64,000 bases of DNA from Desulfocapsaceae bacterium (GCA_031292275.1 JARLHL010000114.1:1-64000); one strand, 5' to 3'; counted from the first letter of the stretch, positions 8,775 to 17,449 are shown. Numbers and translations are program-made. Notes: generated by a model not told the origin, from the sequence alone.

Positions 8775-9929
8775 TTATTCGCCGAACACCGCAAATTTAC
8801 CCCCCTTGACGACCTGAACTACCGGGGTATGGTCTGCATCCCGTTCAGGAGTGAAGGAGAATTTTCCCAATACCGTGTCCAGGTCCTTGATCTCGCTCAT
8901 CGCCTTGCGGATGGCCTTATGATCCGTGGCCGAGCCGGCCCTCTTGACGGCCTCACAGGCAAGATAGACGCCGGCGTAGGCCTGGGCCGCGAACTGGTCG
9001 GGTGGATGGCCGTATTTCGCAGTGAAGGCTTCGACAAACTTCTTGTTCAACGGCAGGATTGAGGAGGCATTCCAGGCGGCGCCCATCATGACACCCTCGG
9101 CTGCCTCGCCGGCGTTGGCAAGCAGGGCGGGCGAGTTGAACCCGTTACCGCCGATGATCGGAATGCTGGCGGGAATACCCAGCTGACGCGCCTGGATGAC
9201 AATCCCCGAGGCCTCCTCCACCAGGGCCGAGACAACGATTGCATCGGGGTTCTTCCCTTTAATCTGCGTCAGTTGCGGTGAGAAATCCCGGTCTCCTTTG
9301 GCAAAAGTCTGTTCGGTTACGATCTCGATATGGGCATCGGCCAGGGCCTTTTTGAAGGCATCGTAGCCTCCCTTGGTGAAGGCATCGTCATTGCCGTAGA
9401 AGACCGCGACCTTATGCACACCCAGTTTTTCCCTGGCGATCTTCATGGTGTAGGGGATGACAATCATTTCAGTCAGGGAATCCCGGAAGATATAATCGCC
9501 GATCTCGGTAATCCCCTTGGCGGTATTGCTGACAGCCAGGACCGGCATCCCCGCCTGCTGGGCAATGCGATCCGTGACCTGGGCCGTATTGCTGAGGGTC
9601 GGCCCGATGATCAGCGCAACCTTATCGCCGTTGATAAACTTATTGAAAACGGTGATCCCCTGCTGCGGCTGACTGGCATCGTCCTCAAAGACGGGAACAA
9701 CCTTGATCCCAGCGGCCCCTGTGGCGGCGTTGATCTCATCCACTGCCAGCTGAGCCCCCTGCTTCTGCGTGGCGCCATAGGCAGCGGCACCGCCGGTCAT
9801 ACTCAGAGCCAGACCGATTTTTGCCTCCAACACCGCCGCTGCAGCCCCGGTGCACAGCTGCCCCGACAGGAGGATAAAGGCCAGGAAAAGGGTTGCGAGG
9901 ACGCCGGAACGGCAATGGTTTGAGCGCAT
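8775..9929 (-). CDS. livK: Periplasmic substrate-binding protein LivK-like
   Basis: A 384-residue ABC-type binding protein (Peripla_BP_6 fold) with a Sec signal peptide: Arg/His-rich start, hydrophobic stretch LATLFLAFILLSG, probable cleavage after the Ala run before VLEAKIGLA. The mature protein shows GLALSMTGGAAAYG, LIIGPTLSNTAQ and the second-lobe IIGGNGFNSP, all typical of Leu/Ile/Val, amide or urea binding proteins. ATG at 9929 is set by GGAGGAATCT directly upstream; the frame remains open to 9971 without a good ribosome site. It is the first and probably most strongly expressed gene of livKHMGF. The ligand is uncertain; urea and short-chain amides are alternatives to branched-chain amino acids. 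Confidence 0.9.
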   Translation of the reverse strand: MRSNHCRSGVLATLFLAFILLSGQLCTGAAAAVLEAKIGLALSMTGGAAAYGATQKQGAQLAVDEINAATGAAGIKVVPVFEDDASQPQQGITVFNKFINGDKVALIIGPTLSNTAQVTDRIAQQAGMPVLAVSNTAKGITEIGDYIFRDSLTEMIVIPYTMKIAREKLGVHKVAVFYGNDDAFTKGGYDAFKKALADAHIEIVTEQTFAKGDRDFSPQLTQIKGKNPDAIVVSALVEEASGIVIQARQLGIPASIPIIGGNGFNSPALLANAGEAAEGVMMGAAWNASSILPLNKKFVEAFTAKYGHPPDQFAAQAYAGVYLACEAVKRAGSATDHKAIRKAMSEIKDLDTVLGKFSFTPERDADHTPVVQVVKGGKFAVFGE

Positions 9930-10146
9930 AGATTCCTCCGGAGATAAAAAAAGAAAGCAGGGAAAGACCACGTTGAACCTGAACCCTATGTATCACTGAC
10001 AAATTATATTGTCAAGCTGTCAACTGAGCTTGAACACTGTACAATTTCCCGCTGCTGCCAGGCCGCACACCATGGGTTTCATCTCCGCGCAGACCAGGCC
10101 TCGGGAATGCAGGACCAGGCCTGACCGCACCGGATCCTCGGCCCAT

Positions 10147-10695
10147 TCACGGTTCTTTGATCATCCGGTCGAAGACCCCAATCATCTCAGGCGTATTCCA
10201 CTGCCGATAGCCCATGGCGGCAAAAACCAGCTTTCCTTTTTTATCTATCAGAAATTTCGTAGGATGGGCGCGGACGCGGTAGGCGGCACTGACGGCGCCT
10301 TCCTGATCGAGAAGCACGTCGAAGGCATATCTCTGGCGGACGACAAGAGACCGTACCGTTTCAGGCGATTCTCCGGCATCAATCATAACAACACTGAACG
10401 GCTGATTCTGATAATGACTTACAAGGCTCTGCAGGAAAGGCAACTCCTTTCGACACCAGCCTCAGCCGGTAGTCCAGAACCCCAGCAGGACGACCCTGCC
10501 CTGATAGTCGCTCAGATTGACCAGGTGACCGGAAAGATCCCGCAAGGCAAGACCAGGAGCCTCCGTCCTTTTGTCTGGCGGAAGCAGGTTTGCTGTCATA
10601 TTTTCATGGTCCCGCCCCCCTGAACCGGGACGGAGAAAGGTGATCACGCCGAACAATGCGATCAGTCCAAGGATTATCAGCAGTTTTGCTCTCAT
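10147..10695 (-). CDS. TlpA-like thioredoxin selenoprotein (in-frame TGA = Sec78)
   Basis: A membrane-anchored TlpA/ResA-like thiol oxidoreductase of 182 residues if the in-frame TGA at 10464-10462 is read as selenocysteine. The N terminus MRAKLLIILGLIALFGVI is a signal anchor; the thioredoxin fold starts at about residue 45 (APGLALRDLSG, the usual GxVVxLxFW strand as GRVVLLGFW). The active site reads FWTTGUGWCRKELPFL, i.e. U78-G-W-C81 exactly where the family has C-x-x-C. Homology continues in the same frame after the TGA (VVMIDAGESPE, the cis-Pro region AHPTKFLIDKKGKLV, C-terminal helix). A hairpin of bacterial SECIS type lies directly downstream of the TGA. ATG at 10695 follows AGGAATAAA. 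Likely a periplasmic disulfide reductase. The alternative, a nonsense-disrupted pseudogene, is less likely because the TGA replaces precisely the catalytic Cys. Confidence 0.85.
10425..10464 (-). promoter_or_regulatory. UGA codon and SECIS-like hairpin
   Basis: Immediately after the UGA (10464-10462) the mRNA can fold as GGCU (10461-10458) with AGCC (10428-10425), an internal loop, then GAAAGG (10451-10446) with CCUUUC (10440-10435) closing the 5-nt loop AGUUG (10445-10441). The apical loop begins 16 nt after the UGA and has G at its second position. Both points agree with the bacterial SECIS rules (loop 16-37 nt downstream of the UGA, a G among the first two loop bases). This would recruit SelB. 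Confidence 0.7.
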
Positions 10696-10954
10696 TTTAT
10701 TCCTGACGGCAGATTGAAACCGAAGCATCTGAAACCATAAGCGGAACACGATGGCACATACACTAAGAACTGCCGGTCTGCTTTGCAAGGGAACACTTGT
10801 CTGCAGATTCATCCGCCTATCACCCTCCATTTTCAAGGAGGCGAGGAACTGCACGAGGAGGGGCAGGGAGGGAAGGGAAACTGATGGTGAGGCGCCGCAC
10901 GGTCGGACCAACGGAGCGGATCGGCGGGCCGCACACCGGCAGGAGGGAAGCAGA

Positions 10955-10986
10955 GAGAAGAAAGGGGCCGGCGAAGCCCGACCCCT
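10955..10986 (-). terminator. Intrinsic terminator after zraP-like gene
   Basis: On the minus strand AGGGGTCGG (10986-10978) pairs with CCGGCCCCT (10971-10963) around a TTCG-containing loop, with one G-U pair, followed by a pyrimidine-rich tail TTCTTCTCTC. It lies just after the stop of the zraP-like gene at 11003. Confidence 0.65.
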
Positions 10987-11002
10987 CCAGAGACAGTACA
11001 GC

Positions 11003-11431
11003 TCATTTGGCCTGCGGGACCTGCCGGTACTGATCCGCCTTCTCAGCGATCCTGGTACGCAGATCGATCATTGATTTCTCAAGCACCGCCAGCTGCTCTC
11101 GGTTGGTATCCGGCTTTCTCTGTAATTCCCGGTACTGAAAGCGCTTGTCATTCATCTCCTTACGCAGTCCAGCGGTATCATCAAGAAATTTCTGTCGATT
11201 TTCACTGGTCCAGTTTCCCTGCCCGAATCCCGCGGCCCTGGGGCAATAGAAACTTCCGTCATCACCACTGTAACCGCCCATCATGCCGCCACCACCTCCG
11301 CCCATCATGCCGCCGCCACAGCCGCCGCCCCTCATACCATAGCCGGGACCATAACCATTGCCCGCGGCATAGACCATACCGGAAACAGCAAGCCCGAGAA
11401 CGAGAATACTTGCAGCCAACGTCTTTTTCAT
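11003..11431 (-). CDS. zraP: ZraP-like periplasmic zinc/stress-associated protein
   Basis: A 142-residue exported protein of the ZraP/CpxP/Spy-like family. Signal peptide MKKTLAASILVLGLAVSGMVYA, then a Gly/Met-rich low-complexity segment (GGGCGGGMMGG and similar, about residues 32-58), then a helical region with QGNWTSENRQKFLDDTAGLRKEM and coiled-coil-like continuation, as in metal-responsive periplasmic chaperones. The family binds Zn and dampens or reports envelope stress to the ZraS kinase. ATG at 11431 follows AGGTGATAGGT. A sigma-54 promoter lies about 110 bp upstream and an NtrC-type regulator and kinase follow upstream in the same direction, reproducing the zraP-zraSR arrangement of enterobacteria. 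Metal specificity is not shown by sequence. Confidence 0.85.
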   Translation of the reverse strand: MKKTLAASILVLGLAVSGMVYAAGNGYGPGYGMRGGGCGGGMMGGGGGGMMGGYSGDDGSFYCPRAAGFGQGNWTSENRQKFLDDTAGLRKEMNDKRFQYRELQRKPDTNREQLAVLEKSMIDLRTRIAEKADQYRQVPQAK

Positions 11432-11541
11432 ACCTATCACCTTTTTTTCTTGAATGCACCATCCCGGATCGACAGGACAGTCCGATTTTGAGCCTTGATG
11501 TAAAAACACCGGTCAAGACCATACTCTTTGGTTTCTTCAAA

Positions 11542-11556
11542 GCAGGGATCGTGCCA
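11542..11556 (-). promoter_or_regulatory. Sigma-54 (-24/-12) promoter of zraP-like gene
   Basis: Minus-strand TGGCAC (11556-11551), 5-nt spacer GATCC, then CTGC (11545-11542), against the consensus TGGCAC-N5-TTGC: only one mismatch and the invariant GG and GC in place. Distance to the zraP ATG is about 110 bp. The neighbouring regulator has an intact GAFTGA motif. Confidence 0.8.
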
Positions 11557-11650
11557 GATGGCGCAATAATATAGAAAATCGTTTATATGGCTGAATATAT
11601 TTAAATTATTCAAACGAGGCAAGAGAAGAGATGGAGAGACGCCCAAGGTT

Positions 11651-11669
11651 CTGTCCATTTTCTGGACAG
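11651..11669. promoter_or_regulatory. Palindrome, likely activator (ZraR-type) binding site
   Basis: CTGTCCATTTTCTGGACAG is a perfect 7-bp inverted repeat with a 5-bp centre, centred about 105 bp upstream of the -24 element, the normal position of an enhancer-type site for a sigma-54 activator. The regulator encoded at 11850-13208 is the obvious candidate (inference). Confidence 0.65.
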
Positions 11670-11799
11670 ACAGCCCGGCATCGGCTGCAACCAACCGTCT
11701 GATTTTTTAACAGTCAGGCCCCGCAGGTATCCAGGAGGGCGAAAGGAGTGAAAGATGAACGGTCCCCGTCGCGACGGAGTCTGGCCGCCTCGGCAGAAA

Positions 11800-11831
11800 A
11801 GAGCGTCCTGTCCCCCTTTCCTTCGGACAGG
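11800..11831 (-). terminator. Hairpin after zraSR-like operon
   Basis: CCTGTCC (11807-11813) and GGACAGG (11825-11831) form a 7-bp stem with an 11-nt loop just beyond the regulator stop; on the minus strand it is followed by ACGCTCTTTTC. Probably the operon terminator. Its arms share CTGTCC/GGACAG with the palindrome at 11651-11669, so a second regulator site is an alternative reading. Confidence 0.5.
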
Positions 11832-11849
11832 GCATTCTCCGCATTCCCC

Positions 11850-13208
11850 CTATAGGTCATACTCCTTAATCTTGTTGAGCAGCGTCTGCCGGGAGACTCC
11901 CAGTTTTTTTGCCGCCTGACTCCGGTTGTTCCCCGTCTTGCTCAGGGTTGTCTTTATGACTTCCCGCTCCATATCCCGCAGGGTATAACCGACGTCAACC
12001 TGCGGACGTCTTGCAGCCTGGGCATCTTCGGCCAAGAGATGCAGGGGCAGATCCGAGGGAAAAATCTGTTCCCCAAGGCAGAGAATGGTGGCACGTTCCA
12101 TGGTGTTTTCCAGCTCCCGGATATTCCCGGGCCAATCATACTGCATCAGAAGATTCATGGCCTCAGGGTGAATCCCTTTAATATCCTTTCTGTTCTTGTC
12201 TGCATAGCGCCGCAGAAAAGACTGCGCCAGCTCCGGGATATCGAGGACCCTGTCCTGCAGGGACGGGAGGTGGACCGGGACGACGGACAGGCGGAAATAA
12301 AGGTCCTGGCGGAACGTCCCCTGGGCAATCATCGTCTGCAGGTCCTTATGGGTGGCCGCCAGCAGGCGGACATCCACCTTGATTGTTTCAGTGCCTCCCA
12401 GCCTCTCGAACTCACCCTCCTGCAGGACCCTGAGGATCTTCGCCTGGGTCGTCAGGCTCATATCCCCGATCTCATCGAGAAACAGCGTCCCCCTGTGTGC
12501 CAGCTCAAACCGGCCCTTGCGCCTGCCGGCAGCACCGGTGAATGCCCCGGCCTCATGTCCGAACAACTCGCTTTCCAGGAGGTGTTCGTTCAGCGCCGCA
12601 CAATTCAATTTGATAAAGGGAAGGTCTCTCCGGCCGCTGTTGTGTTGAAGGGCATTGGCAACCAACTCCTTTCCGGTCCCCGATTCACCGGTGATCAGCA
12701 CAGTGGCGTCCGTGGGAGCGACCATGGCCAGGACGGCAAACATCTCCTGCATGGCAGCACTTCTGCCGATAATGGCATCAAAGGAGTACTGCCGGGCCAA
12801 CCTGCTCCTGAGAGTCTTGTTCTCTTCGCTGAGGCTCCTGATGGTGACGGCCCTCCGGATGAGGATCATGAGTTCACCGATATCCACCGGTTTAACGATG
12901 TAGTCAAAGGCACCCTTCTTCATCGCTTCCACCGCGCCCTCCACCGAGGAAAAGGCTGTCAGCACAATAACCGGGATGGTATATCCGGCCTGCAGCAGGA
13001 GGGATAAGGTCGTCGCTCCATCCATTCTGGCCATCTTCATATCCAAAAGGATCAGATCCACATCATGATCCGCCAGAAAGGATAAGACCTCATCACCATC
13101 CGTCACCGCCTCAACCTGAAAGCCCTCAGCCATCAGGTTGACCCTGAGCATAGTCCGGTGAGCGGCATCATCATCAACCAGCAGAATTTTTCTGGTAATT
13201 GTTTCCAT
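11850..13208 (-). CDS. zraR: Sigma-54-dependent response regulator, ZraR-like
   Basis: A 452-residue NtrC-type activator. Receiver (about residues 5-120) with phospho-acceptor Asp in VDLILLDMKMARMDG; AAA+ domain (about 145-375) with Walker A GESGTGKE, the sigma-54 contact motif GAFTGA, Walker B LFLDEIGDM and arginine finger region FRQDLYFRL; Fis-type HTH at the C terminus (NNRSQAAKKLGVSRQTLLNKI). It needs ATP hydrolysis to open sigma-54 promoters. The start overlaps the kinase gene by 35 bp, so the pair is co-translated. The target most clearly suggested is the zraP-like gene 400 bp downstream, which carries a -24/-12 promoter and an upstream palindrome. Confidence 0.92.
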   Translation of the reverse strand: METITRKILLVDDDAAHRTMLRVNLMAEGFQVEAVTDGDEVLSFLADHDVDLILLDMKMARMDGATTLSLLLQAGYTIPVIVLTAFSSVEGAVEAMKKGAFDYIVKPVDIGELMILIRRAVTIRSLSEENKTLRSRLARQYSFDAIIGRSAAMQEMFAVLAMVAPTDATVLITGESGTGKELVANALQHNSGRRDLPFIKLNCAALNEHLLESELFGHEAGAFTGAAGRRKGRFELAHRGTLFLDEIGDMSLTTQAKILRVLQEGEFERLGGTETIKVDVRLLAATHKDLQTMIAQGTFRQDLYFRLSVVPVHLPSLQDRVLDIPELAQSFLRRYADKNRKDIKGIHPEAMNLLMQYDWPGNIRELENTMERATILCLGEQIFPSDLPLHLLAEDAQAARRPQVDVGYTLRDMEREVIKTTLSKTGNNRSQAAKKLGVSRQTLLNKIKEYDL

Positions 13209-14952
13209 CAGCCCCCCTCCTCATCTTCTGTAACACCACCGTCACTGTTGTACCTTCTCCGGGAGCGGTATTCACCTCAAGGTGGCCGCCATGCTGCTCA
13301 ACGATCTGATGGCTGACCGCAAGTCCAAGCCCGGTGCCTGTTTTGCCTGTTGAAAAGAACGGATCGAACATTCTCTCCCGCTCGTGGTCAGTCATGCCGC
13401 AGCCGGTATCCGTCACTGAGATCCTGACAAGATCATCCGCCCATCCCCTCAACCGGATCTCTCCTCCGGAGGACGTGGCATGGACGCTGTTCAGCAGGAG
13501 ATTCATAAAGACCTGCAGCAGCAGATCCGGGTCCGCATCAAAGCAGATACCGCCGTCACACTGCCAGAGGAACTTCAGTCCATGGCCGTTGAAATCGCCC
13601 TCCATCAGGGCAGCGGTCCTTCCCAGCAGCTGATCGAGCACGACCGGGACCAGCTGCGGTTCCCGGGGCCTCGCGAACTGCAAGAGACCAGCAACGGTGC
13701 GGTTGAGACGATCGACCTCGCTGATCATAAGCTCCGCATACCCTTTCCCCTCGGAATCCTCCCCTGCCTGATTGCCGAAATAATGGGCAAATCCCCGCAG
13801 CGTCCCCAGCGGATTGCGGATCTCATGGGCGATGCCTGCGGCCATTTTCCCCAGGGCTGCCATCCGGCGTGAACGTTCGAGCTGCTGCTCCATGTCCTTA
13901 ATCTGGCTCATGTCCCTGATAATCAAGACTGTTCCGATGACTTCGCCCAGGCTGTTGGCAAGCGTCGACCCTCCGATATTGACGGGGAGACTGCGGCCAT
14001 TACCGATACTGCACAGGCAAGACTGCTCAAGGCCTGTCCGACAGATCTGCGCGCAGTTGATCGGCCAGCCTGGAAGAACGGCGCTGAGCGTTTTCCCTTT
14101 GCACTTTTCTAGAGAAAACCCCAGAATATCCTCGATTCTTCTGTTGCAGGAGACAATCCTCTCCTGGGTATCAAGGGTCATCACCCCTACAGGAATGCTC
14201 TCAATGACGTTGTCCGTATAGAGTTTGACATTGGCAAGGGTCAACTGGGCGACACGCATTCCTTGATAGAGGGTAAGGAAATACAGGCCGGCCCCGCCGA
14301 CAAGAAAGAGCACCCCTCCCATAAGCAGGGCATGCTGGACATCATGCCTGCGGGCCTGGTCAAACTCCGTTGTCAACAGACCGACAGTGACAATTCCTTC
14401 GCTGAGCTGGCCCCTGCCGCCCCCCCAGCCCAGGCGCCGCTGTTCCCGCCGCATCATCGGCATGGCCCTGCCGCCGCCGGACTGGAAGTGAAAGTGTTTG
14501 GAAAGGGCAAAGACATTTTTATCCATGTGGACGACAGACGTCTCGGAGGCCAGAATGCGCTGGCGCTCTGCATCGGTAAGTTCCGGTCCCTGGACCTGAC
14601 CGGCCTGGTTGACCACGGTCCCGTCCGCCCGGATAATGCGGATAAAGGCAATATCGTTCTCCCGGCTGCTTTCAGTAATCAGAGTCTGGAGAGGATCGTC
14701 GTCGCCCAGAAAATGCATCATCGAGGTCCTCATTCCGGCCTCAACCGCCATGACGATGGTCTCCCCTTTCTGCTGGAGGAAACCTTCCATCCGGCTTCGG
14801 GCGCTATGAATATTCTCGACAATGGAGACGACAAGCAGGATGACCAGAAGGACCGCCGCTGCCATCAGGCCCAGAGCCGTCGGGGAGGCTTTAAAAGGCA
14901 GACGCGAAGAGAAGATATCCTGCTGCTGAGGGGAAGTTTCGAGGCTGTTCAT
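13174..14952 (-). CDS. zraS: Membrane sensor histidine kinase, ZraS-like
   Basis: A 592-residue kinase. Two membrane spans (about residues 25-50, LGLMAAAVLLVILLVVSIVE, and about 205-225, LLMGGVLFLVGGAGLYFLTL) bracket a periplasmic sensor with His/Met/Gly-rich stretches (HFHFQSGGGRAMPMMRREQ), which suits metal sensing. A PAS domain (about 245-360; with ICRTGLEQSCLC, cysteine-rich) precedes the H-box LGKMAAGIAHEIRNPLG and a HATPase domain (DTGCGM, GTGLGLAVSHQIVEQHGG). ATG at 14952 is used because the upstream in-frame extension looks non-coding; the ribosome site is weak. It overlaps the zraR-like gene and probably phosphorylates its product. Confidence 0.88.
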   Translation of the reverse strand: MNSLETSPQQQDIFSSRLPFKASPTALGLMAAAVLLVILLVVSIVENIHSARSRMEGFLQQKGETIVMAVEAGMRTSMMHFLGDDDPLQTLITESSRENDIAFIRIIRADGTVVNQAGQVQGPELTDAERQRILASETSVVHMDKNVFALSKHFHFQSGGGRAMPMMRREQRRLGWGGGRGQLSEGIVTVGLLTTEFDQARRHDVQHALLMGGVLFLVGGAGLYFLTLYQGMRVAQLTLANVKLYTDNVIESIPVGVMTLDTQERIVSCNRRIEDILGFSLEKCKGKTLSAVLPGWPINCAQICRTGLEQSCLCSIGNGRSLPVNIGGSTLANSLGEVIGTVLIIRDMSQIKDMEQQLERSRRMAALGKMAAGIAHEIRNPLGTLRGFAHYFGNQAGEDSEGKGYAELMISEVDRLNRTVAGLLQFARPREPQLVPVVLDQLLGRTAALMEGDFNGHGLKFLWQCDGGICFDADPDLLLQVFMNLLLNSVHATSSGGEIRLRGWADDLVRISVTDTGCGMTDHERERMFDPFFSTGKTGTGLGLAVSHQIVEQHGGHLEVNTAPGEGTTVTVVLQKMRRGADGNNYQKNSAG

Positions 14953-15087
14953 GGGATACGCATGTTCCCTTTTCTGTTTGAATTTATCTTTTCGGCACCC
15001 TGAATTGTATCTGCCGGCAGCAGGTATCGACAGACGCCGCAGGCCTTTCCCCGCCACGCCTTCCGGAGTGTGCAGGGACCGGGTGAC

Positions 15088-16617
15088 TCAGCCCTTGCGC
15101 TGCCATTTCAGCCACCACTTCAAGGCGGCGGCGACAGGGGGCGTCAGCCGGGTCCGGTTATAGGCCGCCGCCACCCGGCGGATGGCCTCAGCCTGCGTCG
15201 GATAGGGATGAATGATATCGGCCAGTTTTTTGAGACCGACCTTCCCGGCCATGGCCACCGAGATCTCATTGATGAGGTCTCCGGCATGGGAACCGACAAT
15301 AGTGGCGCCGAGAATCCGGTCCGTGCCCCTCCGGACCAGGACCTTGACAAAGCCTTCACTTTCGCCATCGACAAGAGCCCGGTCCACCTCATCCAGGCCC
15401 ACCCTGTAAGTATCGACAGCCATGCCTCTGGCCTCGGCCCCGGCCTCAGAGAGGCCGACGTGGGCAATTTCAGGAGACGTATAGGTGCACCAAGGCATAT
15501 TCAATCGACTGAGGCGTTTTCTGCCCCGGAACAGGGCGTTCTGCACAGCGATACGGGCGGCGGCATCGGCGGCATGAGTGAACTTCCAGTCCATGCAGAT
15601 ATCGCCGGCCGCAAAGACGGCCGCATTGGTGGTGCGCAGAAAATCATCCACCAGGACACCCCGACGGGAATCGTAGGCCACGCCGGCCTTCTCCAGTCCG
15701 AGCCCTTCCACATTGGGCGCCCGGCCGGCACCGATCAGAATCCGGTCCACCGCAATGGTCTCCTCCTGTCCCCCTGTCCGGACAGTGATCTCCCGGCCGG
15801 CATCCGTCTTCTTGACGGTGAGGAGTCTGGCATCGAGCAGCACCCGAATGCCCTCTCTTCTGAAGACCCGGGCCAGCACATCCGATGCCTCAGCATCCTC
15901 CCGGGGTAGAAAACGACTGTGCTGAATGAGTGTCACAGCAGATCCCAGGCGGGCAAAGGCCTGGGCCAGTTCACAGCCGATGGGGCCTCCGCCCACCACT
16001 GCCAGGCGTCCGGGGAGTTCCGTCAGGTCAAAAACCGTCTCGCTGGTCAGAAATCCGGCGGCATTCAGGCCCGCGATCTCCGGGTGCACGGCACGGGCCC
16101 CGGCAGCAATTATGGCCCTGCGGAAATGGAGGTCCACGCCATCGACGCTGACAGTCCCGCGATCCGCGAACGAAGCAGAACCGAAAAACACGTCCACGCC
16201 CATCGCTTTAAAACGATGGGCGGAATCATTATGGCTGATATCCGCCCTCAGCCGCCGCAGCCGTTCCATGACCGCAGGAAAATCAGCCGGGCTCACCTGC
16301 CCCGGCCGCAGTCCGAAACAGGAGGCACCGGCCATTTCGGCGGCAGCCCGGGATGAGCGGATCAGACACTTGGACGGCACGCAACCCGTGTTCAGGCAGT
16401 CTCCTCCCATCAGATGGCGCTCCACCAGAGCGACCTTGCCGCCGAGCGCGGCGCAGGCTGCAGCAGAAATGAGCCCTGCCGTTCCGGCGCCGATCACCAC
16501 CAGATTATACATGGACGCTGGCCGGGGCGACACCCAGCCGGCAGGATGCACCTGGGCCAGCAGCCTCTGATCATCGTCCCTGCGGCCTGAAGCCAGACCC
16601 TGCAGACAGTCCTCCAT
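15088..16617 (-). CDS. MerA/dihydrolipoamide dehydrogenase-like flavoprotein
   Basis: A 509-residue pyridine nucleotide-disulfide oxidoreductase. After a 38-residue N-terminal extension (HPAGWVSPRPASMYNL), the FAD motif VVIGAGTAGL and the redox-active pair in GGDCLNTGCVPSK are clear; the NAD(P) motif is VVGGGPIGCELAQAFARLG and the second FAD contact FAAGDICMDW. The dimerisation domain ends in HPYPTQAEAIRRVAAAY. The C-terminal vicinal Cys pair of mercuric reductase is absent, so this is one of the 'MerA-like' disulfide reductases of unknown substrate and not a proven Hg(II) reductase. ATG at 16617 follows GGAGAGGTGCTC; an ATG at 16656 has no such site. It follows the zraS-like gene upstream on the same strand by 135 bp. 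Confidence 0.86.
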   Translation of the reverse strand: MEDCLQGLASGRRDDDQRLLAQVHPAGWVSPRPASMYNLVVIGAGTAGLISAAACAALGGKVALVERHLMGGDCLNTGCVPSKCLIRSSRAAAEMAGASCFGLRPGQVSPADFPAVMERLRRLRADISHNDSAHRFKAMGVDVFFGSASFADRGTVSVDGVDLHFRRAIIAAGARAVHPEIAGLNAAGFLTSETVFDLTELPGRLAVVGGGPIGCELAQAFARLGSAVTLIQHSRFLPREDAEASDVLARVFRREGIRVLLDARLLTVKKTDAGREITVRTGGQEETIAVDRILIGAGRAPNVEGLGLEKAGVAYDSRRGVLVDDFLRTTNAAVFAAGDICMDWKFTHAADAAARIAVQNALFRGRKRLSRLNMPWCTYTSPEIAHVGLSEAGAEARGMAVDTYRVGLDEVDRALVDGESEGFVKVLVRRGTDRILGATIVGSHAGDLINEISVAMAGKVGLKKLADIIHPYPTQAEAIRRVAAAYNRTRLTPPVAAALKWWLKWQRKG

Positions 16618-16855
16618 GAGCACCTCTCCGTAAACGCCGCTCCGATCCGCCATCATCGCGCCGAAGCAAGCCTTCTTCCCCTCTCCCCCTGCCCTCCTTG
16701 CGCCCGCAGGCTCAGACTGATCAGCCGGGTCTGAATACCGGGAGCAGGACGAGGCGCCGGGGCGGCGCCTCCAGGTTCGAGCCGGAAAGGCAGGAGAGGA
16801 TCACGCGTCAGGCCTGCATCGCACTTTCTCCACTCCATTCTCTTGTCCGGCAGGA

Positions 16856-17449
16856 CTACCGGACAGCGACCGTCCCCTGCCGCTCCGGCTCTTTGTAGGG
16901 ATAATCCATCTGCCCTGCTATGCTTATCCTGGCCTTGGGGCCGGCCAGCCGCTCGACGAGATGCAGCCCCAGATCAATTGAGGCTGTGACCCCCGCCGCC
17001 GTGATGATATCCCCCTCATCGACAATACGCCGGGCGACCACATGACGACAGTATGGTCTCAGCTCATCAAGGGCAAGAGGATGGGTCGTCGCCTCCCGGC
17101 CATCGAGGAAGCCTGCCGCCCCCAGAAGGAGGGCACCGGTACAGACCGAGACTTTCAGCTTCACCGGTTCCGCCGTCCTCAGCCAGGCGACAAAACCCTC
17201 ATTGAATTGCAGGCCCCGGGTGCCGATACCTCCGGGAACAACCAGGAGGTCGTAATTGCTGAGAGAGGCGGCAACAGTGTCCGGGATAAAGCGCAGACCT
17301 CTGTCGTCGGTAATTTCCGCGGCAAAGGAGCAGATCGCCCAATCGAAATCCGGCAGGAAACCCATAGTTTTCAAGCGGGTAAGAGGATCAAAAATACCCA
17401 CAAAATCCATGGACGTCATGCGATCAAACAGGATGAATGCGGTTTTCAT
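16856..17449 (-). CDS. DJ-1/PfpI family protein
   Basis: A 197-residue class I glutamine amidotransferase-like protein. LLVVPGGIGTRGL (about residues 69-81) supplies the acidic-loop/oxyanion region and SVCTGALLLGAAGFLDG (about 101-117) the nucleophile elbow with Cys103, followed by ATTHPLALDEL. This pattern is nearest to the isonitrile hydratase/AraC-N-terminal branch of the family. The role could be isonitrile hydration, glyoxalase-like or a stress function; nothing nearby decides. No signal peptide. No convincing ribosome site before the ATG at 17449. Confidence 0.85.
   Translation of the reverse strand: MKTAFILFDRMTSMDFVGIFDPLTRLKTMGFLPDFDWAICSFAAEITDDRGLRFIPDTVAASLSNYDLLVVPGGIGTRGLQFNEGFVAWLRTAEPVKLKVSVCTGALLLGAAGFLDGREATTHPLALDELRPYCRHVVARRIVDEGDIITAAGVTASIDLGLHLVERLAGPKARISIAGQMDYPYKEPERQGTVAVR

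Noticed and set aside
9960-10060. A sigma-70 promoter for livKHMGF (TTGACA and TATAAT present on the minus strand)
   Set aside because: The two hexamers are only 9 bp apart; with a 17-bp spacing the partner hexamers are poor, so no promoter is listed.
10147-10911. A TlpA gene broken by a stop codon (pseudogene), or two separate small genes
   Set aside because: The stop is TGA, in frame, exactly at the catalytic Cys position, and is followed by a SECIS-like hairpin; both flanks keep family motifs. Selenocysteine is the simpler explanation.
16760-16800. A tRNA-like T-arm, GGTTCGAGCC
   Set aside because: No matching acceptor stem, anticodon arm or D-arm could be drawn around it.
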